From Candidatus Nitrosopumilus sp. (lineage in GTDB: Archaea; Thermoproteota; Nitrososphaeria; Nitrososphaerales; Nitrosopumilaceae): 64,000 nucleotides of DNA. The DNA is taken from assembly GCA_028343855.1 (NCBI GenBank), contig JAOLZN010000007.1:1-64000 (forward strand). Reading direction: 5' to 3'. Each line of letters begins with the position of its first letter. Position 1 is the first letter of the stretch. Both the position numbers and the translations under genes were made by a program. Under the pieces are notes generated by a model. The model did no database searches and was not told the DNA's origin. It saw only the letters and a program-made list of their open reading frames with translations. Of this stretch, positions 45,100-52,736 are shown one piece after another.

Positions 45100-46113
45100 A
45101 TGGATTTTTTAAAAATTAATGGAGGACATGGTGAAGGTGGTGGACAAATAATACGCTCATCAATTGTATTATCATGTATTACTAATCAACCAATTCATTT
45201 AGAAAACATTAGAAAAAATAGAAAAGAAGGAGGTTTAAAGGCACAACATCTTACTGCGATTAAAATTTTACAAAAAATTGCAAATGCAGAAGTAATTGGA
45301 GCTGAATTAGGTTCTACAGAAATAAAATTTATTCCAAATAAAATAGAAAGTTTAGAATTAATCGAAAATATTAAAACAGCAGGAAGTATTTCATTAATTC
45401 TTCAAGTTTTAATTCCTGTTGTATCAATTGCACAAAAAAAACTTACTTTAATAATTAAAGGAGGTACAGATGTTCTTTGGAGTCCATCAATGGATTATAC
45501 TCAATATGTATTGAAAGAAGCATATTCTAGAATGGGAATAAAATTTTCAATTGAAGTAATTAAAAGAGGATACTACCCAAAAGGAGGTGGAGAAATAAAA
45601 ATACAAGTATATCCAGCAGAAATTAAATCAGTAAATTTTATTGAAAGAAAAACAAATAATTTAAAATTAATTTGTACATTTTCAAAAATTTCACTTGAAA
45701 AAATTAAAGAAAAAATTGAAAAAATTAAAGAAAAAATTAAAGTGGAAAGTGAAATTAAAGAAGAAGAAGCAATTGATTCTGGAGCTTCATTGTTAATTTA
45801 TAATATTGATAATAATTCTATTATGGGAATTGATTCATTATTTAATAAAAAAATACAGGATTTTGATTTAGATTTAGATAAAATTAATAATAATTCACTA
45901 GGGTTAGATGAAAAATTAGCAGATATGATTGTAGTACCAGCAAGTTTGGCTAAAGGTAAAACAATATTTCGAGTTAAAGAAATTACAAATCATTTAGAAA
46001 CAAATTTGTTTGTAACATCAAAAATTACGGGTTGCAAATATGGTATTGGGAAAATATCAGAGGGATTTGAAGTAATTGTTGAAGGAGTATCAAACTCCAG
46101 CATCAAGCAATGA
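45100..46113 (+). CDS. rtcA: RNA 3'-terminal phosphate cyclase
   Basis: A 337-aa protein with the N-terminal family motif GGHGEGGGQIIRSSIVLS, then GGTDVLWSPSMDY, GYYPKGGGEI, and the C-terminal active histidine in TNHLETNLFV. It converts RNA 3'-phosphates to 2',3'-cyclic phosphates with ATP and is used in RNA repair or end maturation. The end overlaps the convergent CopD-like gene by 24 bp. Confidence 0.95.
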   Translation: MDFLKINGGHGEGGGQIIRSSIVLSCITNQPIHLENIRKNRKEGGLKAQHLTAIKILQKIANAEVIGAELGSTEIKFIPNKIESLELIENIKTAGSISLILQVLIPVVSIAQKKLTLIIKGGTDVLWSPSMDYTQYVLKEAYSRMGIKFSIEVIKRGYYPKGGGEIKIQVYPAEIKSVNFIERKTNNLKLICTFSKISLEKIKEKIEKIKEKIKVESEIKEEEAIDSGASLLIYNIDNNSIMGIDSLFNKKIQDFDLDLDKINNNSLGLDEKLADMIVVPASLAKGKTIFRVKEITNHLETNLFVTSKITGCKYGIGKISEGFEVIVEGVSNSSIKQ

Positions 46114-46587
46114 TGCTAAAAATAGAATTACCAAAGACACAACTACTGTTATTTCACCAAGTATGATAATTTTTTTTCTTAATTGTTGTATTTCAGGTTC
46201 AGACATTTGATTTGACATAATTTTTTCTTCAACATCTTTACGAATTACTCTAACATGTACTGCATATGTAATAATTAATACAATAACAAGTATAATTTTA
46301 ATAATTAAAAATTGTCCATAACTTGTTTCAAAAAGAATATTTGGTTTACCGAGTATCAAATGTGCGTTATACAAACCAGTTACCATCATAATAATTAATG
46401 CAGGTACAGCAATTTTGTTAAATCGCTTTCCAACTCTGATCATTATTTGCATTCTTTCTTGAAGAGAATTAGTCATAGTTTTGAGAAGTGGAGAAAATAC
46501 AATTCCTATGAAAAGTGAACCTCCTACCCAAATTGCAGCTGAAACAAGATGAATCCAAGTAATAATTGCTTGTTCTATTGCTGCCAT
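46090..46587 (-). CDS. CopD-like integral membrane protein
   Basis: A 165-aa protein with four transmembrane helices. Helix 1 bears WIHLVSAAIWVGGSLF, which is the CopD-type histidine motif; further conserved residues GLYNAHLIL lie in the second helix. CopD-like proteins move copper across the membrane or hold haem/copper. Copper handling would suit an ammonia oxidiser, but this is an inference from family. Confidence 0.85.
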   Translation of the reverse strand: MAAIEQAIITWIHLVSAAIWVGGSLFIGIVFSPLLKTMTNSLQERMQIMIRVGKRFNKIAVPALIIMMVTGLYNAHLILGKPNILFETSYGQFLIIKIILVIVLIITYAVHVRVIRKDVEEKIMSNQMSEPEIQQLRKKIIILGEITVVVSLVILFLASLLDAGV

Positions 46588-46668
46588 GTTTAATCAAATA
46601 TCATATCAAATATTATGTATTTGGATCTTGACAACGTTTTTTACTTGTAGATTAAGAATGATATTGAA

Positions 46669-47154
46669 ATGGGACTTCAAAGTAGACTTACAGTTTATGC
46701 AGCAATAGCTGGAGTTCTAGCTTTAATGGGAGGAATTGTTTACTATGCAAGTTTAGATAATGTATCACTTGATCAAGTTGAAGTTGAATTAACAGATGTA
46801 ACATTAAGGGAATCTGGAGAAAATGAAACAAAATTAACTCTTACATTTCTCGTAAAAAATTCTAGTGAAAAAATATACGTAGTTCCAGTAATTGAATATC
46901 AACTCTATGGTGATGATGTGTTATTAGGTTCTGGAAAATATTCTACAGAGGATGTTGCATTACCTGGAAGAGCACAAATTTTTGGCGGTGCTGAAGTTCC
47001 TTTAAAAAATACATTCATTCTAAATAAATCAGAAGTAGGTTCAGAAATTTATCAATCCGTAATAAATAATGAAATATCTAATTTTGTTGCTGAAGGAATG
47101 ATTATCACTCAAAGTACATGGAGTGTCGCTGAAAATGAATTTAGAACAAAATAA
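46669..47154 (+). CDS. membrane-anchored LEA14-like domain protein
   Basis: A 161-aa protein with an N-terminal transmembrane segment (about residues 8-27) and a beta-sandwich domain (VEVELTDVTLRESGENETKL, then LTLTFLVKNSSEKIYVVPV), similar in layout to the proteins near 18.3 and 52.5 kb. It is predicted to be extracytoplasmic. Function unknown. Confidence 0.75.
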   Translation: MGLQSRLTVYAAIAGVLALMGGIVYYASLDNVSLDQVEVELTDVTLRESGENETKLTLTFLVKNSSEKIYVVPVIEYQLYGDDVLLGSGKYSTEDVALPGRAQIFGGAEVPLKNTFILNKSEVGSEIYQSVINNEISNFVAEGMIITQSTWSVAENEFRTK

Positions 47155-47163
47155 TTAAAAAAG

Positions 47164-47237
47164 TGGGCCTAATGAGATTCGAACTCATGATCACCGCCAT
47201 GTCGAGGCGGTATCCTAACCAGCTAGACTACAGGCCC
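47164..47237 (-). tRNA. tRNA-Val (GAC)
   Basis: A 74-nt cloverleaf. Acceptor stem GGGCCTG/TAGGCCC (one G-U pair), D-arm with G-G in GCTGGTTAG, anticodon stem CCGCC/GGCGG, T-arm ATGAG-TTCGAAT-CTCAT and discriminator A. The loop TCGACAT places GAC at 34-36, giving Val. Position 33 is C, where nearly all tRNAs have U. CCA is not encoded. A T-rich tract (CTTTTTT on the minus strand) follows and probably terminates transcription. Confidence 0.93.
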
Positions 47238-47319
47238 ATTGAAGTTGAAAGCAAGGTTCAGACATTATTAAGGTTTAAGAAAAGAAAGGCTGAATAAAAA
47301 GAGAAAATGAGTGTAAATA

Positions 47320-48024
47320 TTGGAAGATAATTTTACTGATGAGGAAAAAAGAGGGTTCTATAAGGCAATTTATTCACGTAGGGATGTTAGATCACATTTT
47401 GTCTCAAAACCAATTGAAGAAGAGAAATTATCAAAAATTCTTCATGCAGCACATCATGCACCATCAGTAGGCTTTTCTCAGCCATGGAATTTCATTTTAA
47501 TTAAAGATCAAGCAACAAAAAAGAAAATAAAAGAATCATTTGATGAAGAAAAAAAACGCTCTTCTCAAATAGTAGAAGAACCAAAAAAATCAAAATATTT
47601 GTCATTTAAACTAGAAGGAATTTTAGAGTCACCTGTTAATCTTTGTGTAACATATGATCCAACAAAATTTGGTCCATTTGTTATAGGTAGATCAAGTATT
47701 CCAGAAGCAGGACTATACAGTGTATGCTGTGCAATTCAAAATTTGTGGTTATCAGCAAGAACTGAAGGAATAGGATTAGGTTGGGTAAGTATTCTTTCAA
47801 ATGAAATTTTAAAAGAAACTTTAGAATTACCTGAACATGTAATTCCAGTTGCATACTTGTGTTTAGGTTATGTTAATGAATTTGCAGATAAACCAGATCT
47901 TGAAACTGCAAAATGGTTACCAAGATTAGATCTAAAGGATGTTGTATATTATGAAAAATGGGAAGATAAGAAAAATTCAGATTGGGAAAAGATTCAAGAT
48001 TTGATAAAAACTAATCTTGATTAG
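47320..48024 (+). CDS. bluB: 5,6-dimethylbenzimidazole synthase
   Basis: A 234-aa flavin enzyme of the nitroreductase fold. Family motifs are SRRDVRSHF at the N-terminus, HHAPSVGFSQPWNFILI (flavin site) and GLYSVCCAIQNLWLSARTEG and GLGWVSIL. BluB breaks FMNH2 to make the lower ligand of vitamin B12. Start is TTG at 47320, because an in-frame stop lies just upstream. It lies about 9 kb from the CobJ/CbiH gene. Confidence 0.93.
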   Translation: MEDNFTDEEKRGFYKAIYSRRDVRSHFVSKPIEEEKLSKILHAAHHAPSVGFSQPWNFILIKDQATKKKIKESFDEEKKRSSQIVEEPKKSKYLSFKLEGILESPVNLCVTYDPTKFGPFVIGRSSIPEAGLYSVCCAIQNLWLSARTEGIGLGWVSILSNEILKETLELPEHVIPVAYLCLGYVNEFADKPDLETAKWLPRLDLKDVVYYEKWEDKKNSDWEKIQDLIKTNLD

Positions 48025-48054
48025 GCTTAAATAATTTAGAATATTTTTTCTGCT

Positions 48055-48147
48055 GGGCTTGTGGCGCAGAGTCAATTTGACGCGCAACATGGATAGCGCA
48101 GTAGCCTCCTAAGTTACAGGTCGAGGGATCGAAGCCCTCCAAGCCCG
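48055..48147 (+). tRNA. tRNA-Arg (CCT) with an 18-nt insertion in the D-arm
   Basis: The cloverleaf has acceptor stem GGGCTTG/CAAGCCC, anticodon stem GTAGC/GTTAC with loop CTCCTAA (anticodon CCT, Arg), T-arm GAGGG-ATCGAAG-CCCTC and discriminator G. The D-arm is GCGC...GCGC, but 18 extra nucleotides (about 48069-48086) carry a second GCGCA. Without them a normal D-arm GCGC-AACATGGATA-GCGC and a 75-nt tRNA result. This suits an intron at a non-canonical position, which thaumarchaeal tRNAs are known to have. CCA is not encoded. Confidence 0.9.
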
Positions 48148-48198
48148 TTTAATTTTAAAAATTGCAGGGATTAAATACAAAGAATATTAGTAAAAATT

Positions 48199-48726
48199 AT
48201 GAAAATTGTAGTAATTTCAGCTAGTCCAAGAAAAACTGCAAACACACAGATAATTATGAAATATGTTAATGAGTATACAAAATCAAAAAATGCGGATACA
48301 AAATTTATCAATCTCTCAGATGGTGAAATTGAATGTTACAGAGGATTTGATGTAGAATATAATGAAGCAACCAAAAATGCTGCAAAAGACATAATGGAGG
48401 CAGATGTGTGGCTAATTGGCTCACCAATCTATAATTCATTTTTTAGTTCTGCATTAAAAAATCTCTTTGAATATGTTGATTACAAAAAAACAGAAGGAAA
48501 GGTTGCAGGTATGGCAATTTTGGCTGCTGGAAATATTGGTTTTGTTGATGTACAAACAGTGATTACACAATTGTTATCATACTTTAGAGTAATTACAAAT
48601 CCAAAAGCTGTTTATCTAACTACAGACATATTTACAGACAATCAAATTTCAGATGAAGATGCAAAAAGTAGACTGAAAGATATGGTTGATGAAACTTTAC
48701 AAATTGCATCTAAGTTAAAAGAATAA
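48199..48726 (+). CDS. NAD(P)H-dependent FMN reductase-like flavodoxin-fold protein
   Basis: A 175-aa protein with the flavin phosphate-binding loop SASPRKTANTQIIM near the N-terminus and the second motif LIGSPIYNSFFSSALKNLFEY. It is of the NADPH-dependent FMN reductase family. It is likely to reduce flavin or quinones; whether it supplies reduced FMN for BluB close by is possible but only by proximity. Confidence 0.9.
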   Translation: MKIVVISASPRKTANTQIIMKYVNEYTKSKNADTKFINLSDGEIECYRGFDVEYNEATKNAAKDIMEADVWLIGSPIYNSFFSSALKNLFEYVDYKKTEGKVAGMAILAAGNIGFVDVQTVITQLLSYFRVITNPKAVYLTTDIFTDNQISDEDAKSRLKDMVDETLQIASKLKE

Positions 48727-48794
48727 AAATAATTTTTAAAATAAATTATTCAAAGTTTGTAAAAGTCAAATAGTATCAGTATAAACTAGTAGTA

Positions 48795-48914
48795 TTGAGT
48801 TTAAAACAAGATCCAACTGAATTATGTTCATGTAAATGTCATTATGGTGGTGCAGTTAGTTGCCCTAGTTGTAAAAAGAATCATGGTGTAGTTACTTGTC
48901 ACTGTAAAGATTGA
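48795..48914 (+). CDS. 39-aa cysteine-rich microprotein
   Basis: A frame of 39 codons with TTG start. It contains seven cysteines and three histidines, in CSCKCHYGG, CPSCKKNH and CHCKD. The pairs CxC, CxxC and CxC suggest a metal cluster or zinc knot. It ends 3 bp before the end of the convergent membrane coiled-coil gene. Function unknown. Confidence 0.65.
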   Translation: MSLKQDPTELCSCKCHYGGAVSCPSCKKNHGVVTCHCKD

Positions 48915-48916
48915 AT

Positions 48917-49384
48917 TTATTTTCTTTTTGAGGATAAAGCTTTTAGATTAGCTAGTTCTGCTTTTAATGATTCAATTTGAACTAGAGTTTTTAGATTGGA
49001 AATTTCTTGGTTTAATCTTTCAATTTCACTATCTTTTAGCTCTACTGATGATTTTAAATCATTTAAGTCAGTGGATAATTCATCTTGAATTTGTTTAATC
49101 TCTGAAAGATTAACTTGTTTTGGAATTTCAACTTGAACTGTTTGCGCATTACTCAAGCTTTTTTTTTGATGAACTGCGTGTTCATGACCATGGTTAGTTG
49201 CATAATCTGCACTTTTTTGGGACAACCAACAAGTGAGAACCATAAACCATGTAATTGGTACTGCCATGATAAAGACAAAATTTAGAATTGGTGCATAATC
49301 ATAAAATGGTGCCCAAAGTCCGGTTAGAACAATAGCAAAGGCACCTGTAATGATGGTTGCCATATGATTTTTCCAATATCCCAT
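48917..49384 (-). CDS. membrane protein with C-terminal coiled coil
   Basis: A 155-aa protein from ATG 49384 (an upstream TTG is also in frame). Two transmembrane helices (about residues 8-25 and 31-50) are followed by a His-rich stretch (NHGHEHAVH) and a heptad coiled coil in the last 70 residues (LNQEISNLKTLVQIESLKAEL). The His cluster might bind metal. Function unknown. Confidence 0.75.
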   Translation of the reverse strand: MGYWKNHMATIITGAFAIVLTGLWAPFYDYAPILNFVFIMAVPITWFMVLTCWLSQKSADYATNHGHEHAVHQKKSLSNAQTVQVEIPKQVNLSEIKQIQDELSTDLNDLKSSVELKDSEIERLNQEISNLKTLVQIESLKAELANLKALSSKRK

Positions 49385-49467
49385 AATTAATTCCAAAAAT
49401 TCATTCTTTATAATAGTAATGCTGAATCTTATAAAATAAAAGAATAAAATAGAAAATGGATGCGAAT

Positions 49468-49698
49468 TTATTCGGCTTCTTCAGGAGTACTTGAGACTTT
49501 AGGCATATCAGATTGTAAGATTTGGATCTTTTGTAATAATTCAGTTCTTAGATCTCTTGCAACTCTTCTTACTGTTGGTCTTGGAACACCAAGCTCATCA
49601 ACTACTTTTGTATAGATGTCTTGTTTGTCAGTTACTCCTTTGTCAAGATAGGAATTAATTGCTTCTTTAATTATCGTGCTTTGGTTTGTACGATTCAA
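49468..49698 (-). CDS. 76-aa helix-turn-helix DNA-binding protein
   Basis: A small protein with HTH region KQDIYTKVVDELGVPRPTVRRVARDLR (about residues 25-51) and helical flanks. The phrase VPRPTVRRVARDL has the shape of a recognition helix. It is probably a transcription regulator of this lineage, but target is unknown. It is followed upstream by an extremely AT-rich region. Confidence 0.8.
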   Translation of the reverse strand: MNRTNQSTIIKEAINSYLDKGVTDKQDIYTKVVDELGVPRPTVRRVARDLRTELLQKIQILQSDMPKVSSTPEEAE

Positions 49699-49735
49699 TA
49701 TATGTAGATTCTAACCGATCTATATAACACTATAA

Positions 49736-49870
49736 CTTTAAAATTTAAAAAAAATAATATGAAAAATAGTATTTCTTAAAAATTTAAAATCATATTTTTA
49801 TTAATAAAAAATATAAAAAAATAGTTGTAAATATTTTAAAAAAAATTAAAAAAATATATAATAATTGTAG
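49736..49870. other. extremely AT-rich intergenic stretch
   Basis: About 135 bp with only a handful of G or C, made of A-runs and T-runs in alternation. It lies between the divergent HTH and cyclophilin genes. It could be an architectural-protein or curvature site. No iterons or ORB-like elements were seen, so I do not call an origin. Confidence 0.6.
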
Positions 49871-49888
49871 ATGACTTATCAAAAAGAC

Positions 49889-49898
49889 TTTTATGATA
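49889..49898 (+). promoter_or_regulatory. TATA-like box for cyclophilin operon
   Basis: TTTTATGATA, centred about 24 bp upstream of the cyclophilin ATG, suits a leaderless transcript that would also include the following secreted-protein gene. Confidence 0.4.
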
Positions 49899-49916
49899 AT
49901 TCAATAACTGAATCAC

Positions 49917-50393
49917 ATGACTACTGTAAATATAGAAACAAATCATGGAAATATTTCATTTGAACTTTTACCTGAATTAGCCCCAGAGACGGTTAGAAAT
50001 TTTGAAAAATTAACCAAAGAAGGATTCTATGATGGAACATTATTTCATAGGGTAATACCAGGATTTATGATTCAAGGTGGAGACCCCAATACAAAAACAG
50101 ATAACAAAAGTTCTTGGGGAATGGGAGGACCAGGATATAATATTAAAGCTGAATTTAGTTCAAGATCACATTTAAGAGGTATCGTTTCAATGGCAAGATC
50201 ACAAGATCCAAACAGTGCAGGCTCACAATTCTTCATAGTAACATCAGATAGTGCATTTTTAGACAGAGAATACACAGTGTTTGGTCAAGTAAAAGAAGGA
50301 ATGGATGTTGCAGATAAAATTGTAAATGTCCAAAAAGATGGAAATGATTGTCCATTAGAAAAAGTTGTAATGTCCAAAGTTAGTTTGCAATAA
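49917..50393 (+). CDS. cyclophilin-type peptidyl-prolyl cis-trans isomerase
   Basis: A 158-aa cyclophilin with the active-site region GTLFHRVIPGFMIQGGDP and the later NSAGSQFFIVTSD. No signal peptide, so cytoplasmic. It catalyses proline isomerisation during folding. Its stop codon directly abuts the ATG of the following gene (TAAATG). Confidence 0.96.
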   Translation: MTTVNIETNHGNISFELLPELAPETVRNFEKLTKEGFYDGTLFHRVIPGFMIQGGDPNTKTDNKSSWGMGGPGYNIKAEFSSRSHLRGIVSMARSQDPNSAGSQFFIVTSDSAFLDREYTVFGQVKEGMDVADKIVNVQKDGNDCPLEKVVMSKVSLQ

Positions 50394-51302
50394 ATGAATA
50401 AAAAAATTTTTTTACTTGCATTACTAGTTGTTTTAGTAACAATAACTCCTACAGTTAGTGCTCAATTTTCAATTGGTCAACATGCAAATCAAAAATTAAT
50501 TGAAGTGAATTTAGATGAAACTGGCAATGTACTTGTAAAGCATGTAATTAGTTCTACAAGTACACCAGTTAATTTGATTTTATTTGAAGGTACAATTTCA
50601 AATCTTTTGGTAACAAATGAAGTAGGAGAAGAGAAAGAAGTAACAATTGCAGATGATGGGTATGGAAACAAGAGTATAGTAATTTTTCCTACAAAAGAAA
50701 AATTAACAATTGAATATAATTTAGAAGATAAGATATTCATGAATGAAAGTCTATCAAATATTTCAATATCTTATCCTAAAGAATTTTCTGTAAAATTTTC
50801 TGAGGGAATTAATTTAATTTATGTAAATGGCAATGCAATATTTTTAGAAGAAAAAAAAGGAATTAATGTAAATGGTGGAGGTAGTCTAAATTTACAATAT
50901 TATCTTGAGGTTCCAAAAATAATTAAAGATGTTCAATGGGAAGAAGATAAATTTAACGTAGAAATTATTTCAGATGCTAAAATTAATAATTTTAATTTTG
51001 AACAAACAGAAAAAAGTATTAGTTTTGAAATAAACGAAGAAAATAAAATTATTACCATTACAATGCCTGAAATTTTGTTAGGTGGTCCATATGTTACACT
51101 ATTAGATGATCAAAAAATTGAACATGGTAAATGGATTGATGAAGAGAAAAATGTTTCAATAACAATAAAACCAGAATCATCAGGACAAATTACAATTATT
51201 GGAACAACAGTGATACCAGAATTTTCAATGTTTATTCCATTGATAATGGGATTTCTAGTTGTGTTGACCGTACCATTTATGAAAAAATTTAGTCTCCACT
51301 AG
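50394..51302 (+). CDS. secreted protein with PEF-CTERM-like C-terminal sorting signal
   Basis: A 302-aa protein with a signal peptide (to about VSAQ) and a beta-rich extracytoplasmic region. The C-terminus is VIPEFSMFIPLIMGFLVVL then PFMKKF: a PEF tripeptide, a hydrophobic helix and a basic end. This is the layout of the archaeal PEF-CTERM signal processed by archaeosortases. Its ATG follows the cyclophilin stop without a gap. The last bases overlap a small gene on the minus strand by 14 bp. Confidence 0.8.
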   Translation: MNKKIFLLALLVVLVTITPTVSAQFSIGQHANQKLIEVNLDETGNVLVKHVISSTSTPVNLILFEGTISNLLVTNEVGEEKEVTIADDGYGNKSIVIFPTKEKLTIEYNLEDKIFMNESLSNISISYPKEFSVKFSEGINLIYVNGNAIFLEEKKGINVNGGGSLNLQYYLEVPKIIKDVQWEEDKFNVEIISDAKINNFNFEQTEKSISFEINEENKIITITMPEILLGGPYVTLLDDQKIEHGKWIDEEKNVSITIKPESSGQITIIGTTVIPEFSMFIPLIMGFLVVLTVPFMKKFSLH

Positions 51303-51444
51303 AACCACATGAACAGAATCCATACTCATCTATTCTTACTTCACATACAGGACATTTTTCACCATATTCAACTTCCCATGGTTCTTTTCCAAAAAGTTTG
51401 AAATGATCATCAATTTCTATTGGTACTTCACGCTTTTTATCCAA
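51289..51444 (-). CDS. 51-aa zinc-ribbon-like microprotein
   Basis: A frame with TTG start at 51442-51444 and an in-frame stop just upstream. The C-terminal half has CPVC (31-34) and CSCG (44-47), a compact zinc ribbon. The N-terminus is acidic-polar. It overlaps the end of the PEF-CTERM gene on the other strand by 14 bp. No known function. Confidence 0.65.
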   Translation of the reverse strand: MDKKREVPIEIDDHFKLFGKEPWEVEYGEKCPVCEVRIDEYGFCSCGSSGD

Positions 51445-51490
51445 TGATTTGTATAGATATAGAAACTATACATAGATTATCTGAAAAATT

Positions 51491-51682
51491 ATGAAAATAG
51501 AATGTGGTTGTCATTGTATAAAGTGTAATAGTACAAATCTTGAATCAAATAAAATAGGAACTACAGAAAAAGATGGATATTTTGACATGCATCATACGTG
51601 TCAAAAATGTAATACCCACTTTGATCATTTAGATGGAGAAATTTTTTCTAATTGTTCAAAATGTAACTATACTTCTAATTAG
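51491..51682 (+). CDS. 63-aa double zinc-ribbon protein
   Basis: A small protein with eight cysteines, as CGCHCIKC near the N-terminus and CQKC and CSKC later, plus His28-His29 and other histidines. It reads as two zinc-binding pairs. It overlaps the convergent 157-aa gene by 8 bp. Function unknown. Confidence 0.7.
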   Translation: MKIECGCHCIKCNSTNLESNKIGTTEKDGYFDMHHTCQKCNTHFDHLDGEIFSNCSKCNYTSN

Positions 51683-52148
51683 ATAATGGTATAGATTCAA
51701 TCGTATATCGAATTTGATTTTCAGTTGAAATTTTAGTGAATTTTTTATTTAATGCCATTTTTGCTAGTACTTTTGAAACATCTAATGTACTTGTAGCCCA
51801 TCCATATTCTCTAAGTTGTTGAACTGTTTCACCAACTGATCTAGGTGAATCAAAAAACTTGCTAGTTTCTAAAATTTTTAGTTTTGATAAAATTTCACTA
51901 GATTGAATATACTTTGGTTCATTAAATTCAGGTTCAAATGTTTCAGCATCATCTAATGATTCCAAGCCACTATCTAGTTTATTTGAAATTTGATTAGAAT
52001 CAGATTCGTAAACTATTTTTGCTTGATTTTCTGGCATATATTGAGAAATATTATCAATAATTTCACCTAATGTTTGATTATCAACATAGAAATCTCTTGA
52101 ATCCACTTCGATTTCATTCTCACCTAATTTCAATTTAATTCGTGCCAA
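51675..52148 (-). CDS. unknown 157-aa protein
   Basis: A soluble, acidic protein. The N-terminus is beta (MARIKLKLGENEIEVDSRDF), the middle is low-complexity and Asp/Glu/Ser rich, and the C-terminal 70 residues appear to form a winged-helix-like domain (SVGETVQQLREYGWATSTLD, then MALNKKFTKI). It may be a DNA-associated lineage protein. Not recognised. Confidence 0.7.
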   Translation of the reverse strand: MARIKLKLGENEIEVDSRDFYVDNQTLGEIIDNISQYMPENQAKIVYESDSNQISNKLDSGLESLDDAETFEPEFNEPKYIQSSEILSKLKILETSKFFDSPRSVGETVQQLREYGWATSTLDVSKVLAKMALNKKFTKISTENQIRYTIESIPLSN

Positions 52149-52281
52149 TGAGAATAATTAGGTTAATTTTGATTTATTGAGATAGCTCTAATGAGATTTA
52201 AGATTAAATCAAAAATTTTACACAAATAATTAGGATTTTTTAGCAATTTTACCTTAAAAGAAAAAAATTTGAGAGTTCAAC

Positions 52282-52719
52282 ATGACATCATTAAAGAAAA
52301 AAAGTGTAATAATTCTATTTTTCATATTAGTAGGTTTCTTAGGATACTCACAAATTCAATCAGCATCAGAAATATCAGTTAATCTTTCTGATAATGCGAT
52401 CATTAATGAAAAAGAATCAAATTATGAAATTGAATTAGAATTTAAAAATCCATCACTGTTGACGCTACCAGCAGGCAAAACTGAATTCTTTGTATTTTAT
52501 GACGATAAAGTAGTTGGGGAAGGTCATTTAGAATCTTTTACATTATATCCAATTAGTACAAGTTTTGTAAAGGGAACTTTTACAACAAATTCTAATTCAG
52601 ATGAATCTAAATCTGTAAAAATATCAGGAATCATAAAATATGATTTATTGACAACATCAATTAATGTTCCATTTGATTATTACCCAAATGAAGAACAAAC
52701 AAGGAAATTTATACAATAA
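52282..52719 (+). CDS. secreted/anchored LEA14-like protein
   Basis: A 145-aa protein with an N-terminal signal anchor (about residues 7-27) and a beta-sandwich domain (NYEIELEFKNPSLLTLPAGK; FFVFYDDKVVGEGHLESF). This is the third such LEA14-like protein in the window. It is 17 bp upstream of the PfkB kinase gene. Function unknown. Confidence 0.7.
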   Translation: MTSLKKKSVIILFFILVGFLGYSQIQSASEISVNLSDNAIINEKESNYEIELEFKNPSLLTLPAGKTEFFVFYDDKVVGEGHLESFTLYPISTSFVKGTFTTNSNSDESKSVKISGIIKYDLLTTSINVPFDYYPNEEQTRKFIQ

Positions 52720-52736
52720 AATTAATTTTTTATTTA

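Noticed and set aside
49736-49870. AT-rich stretch considered as a replication origin
   Set aside because: No ORB-type repeats or orc1/cdc6 gene are nearby, so the evidence is only composition.
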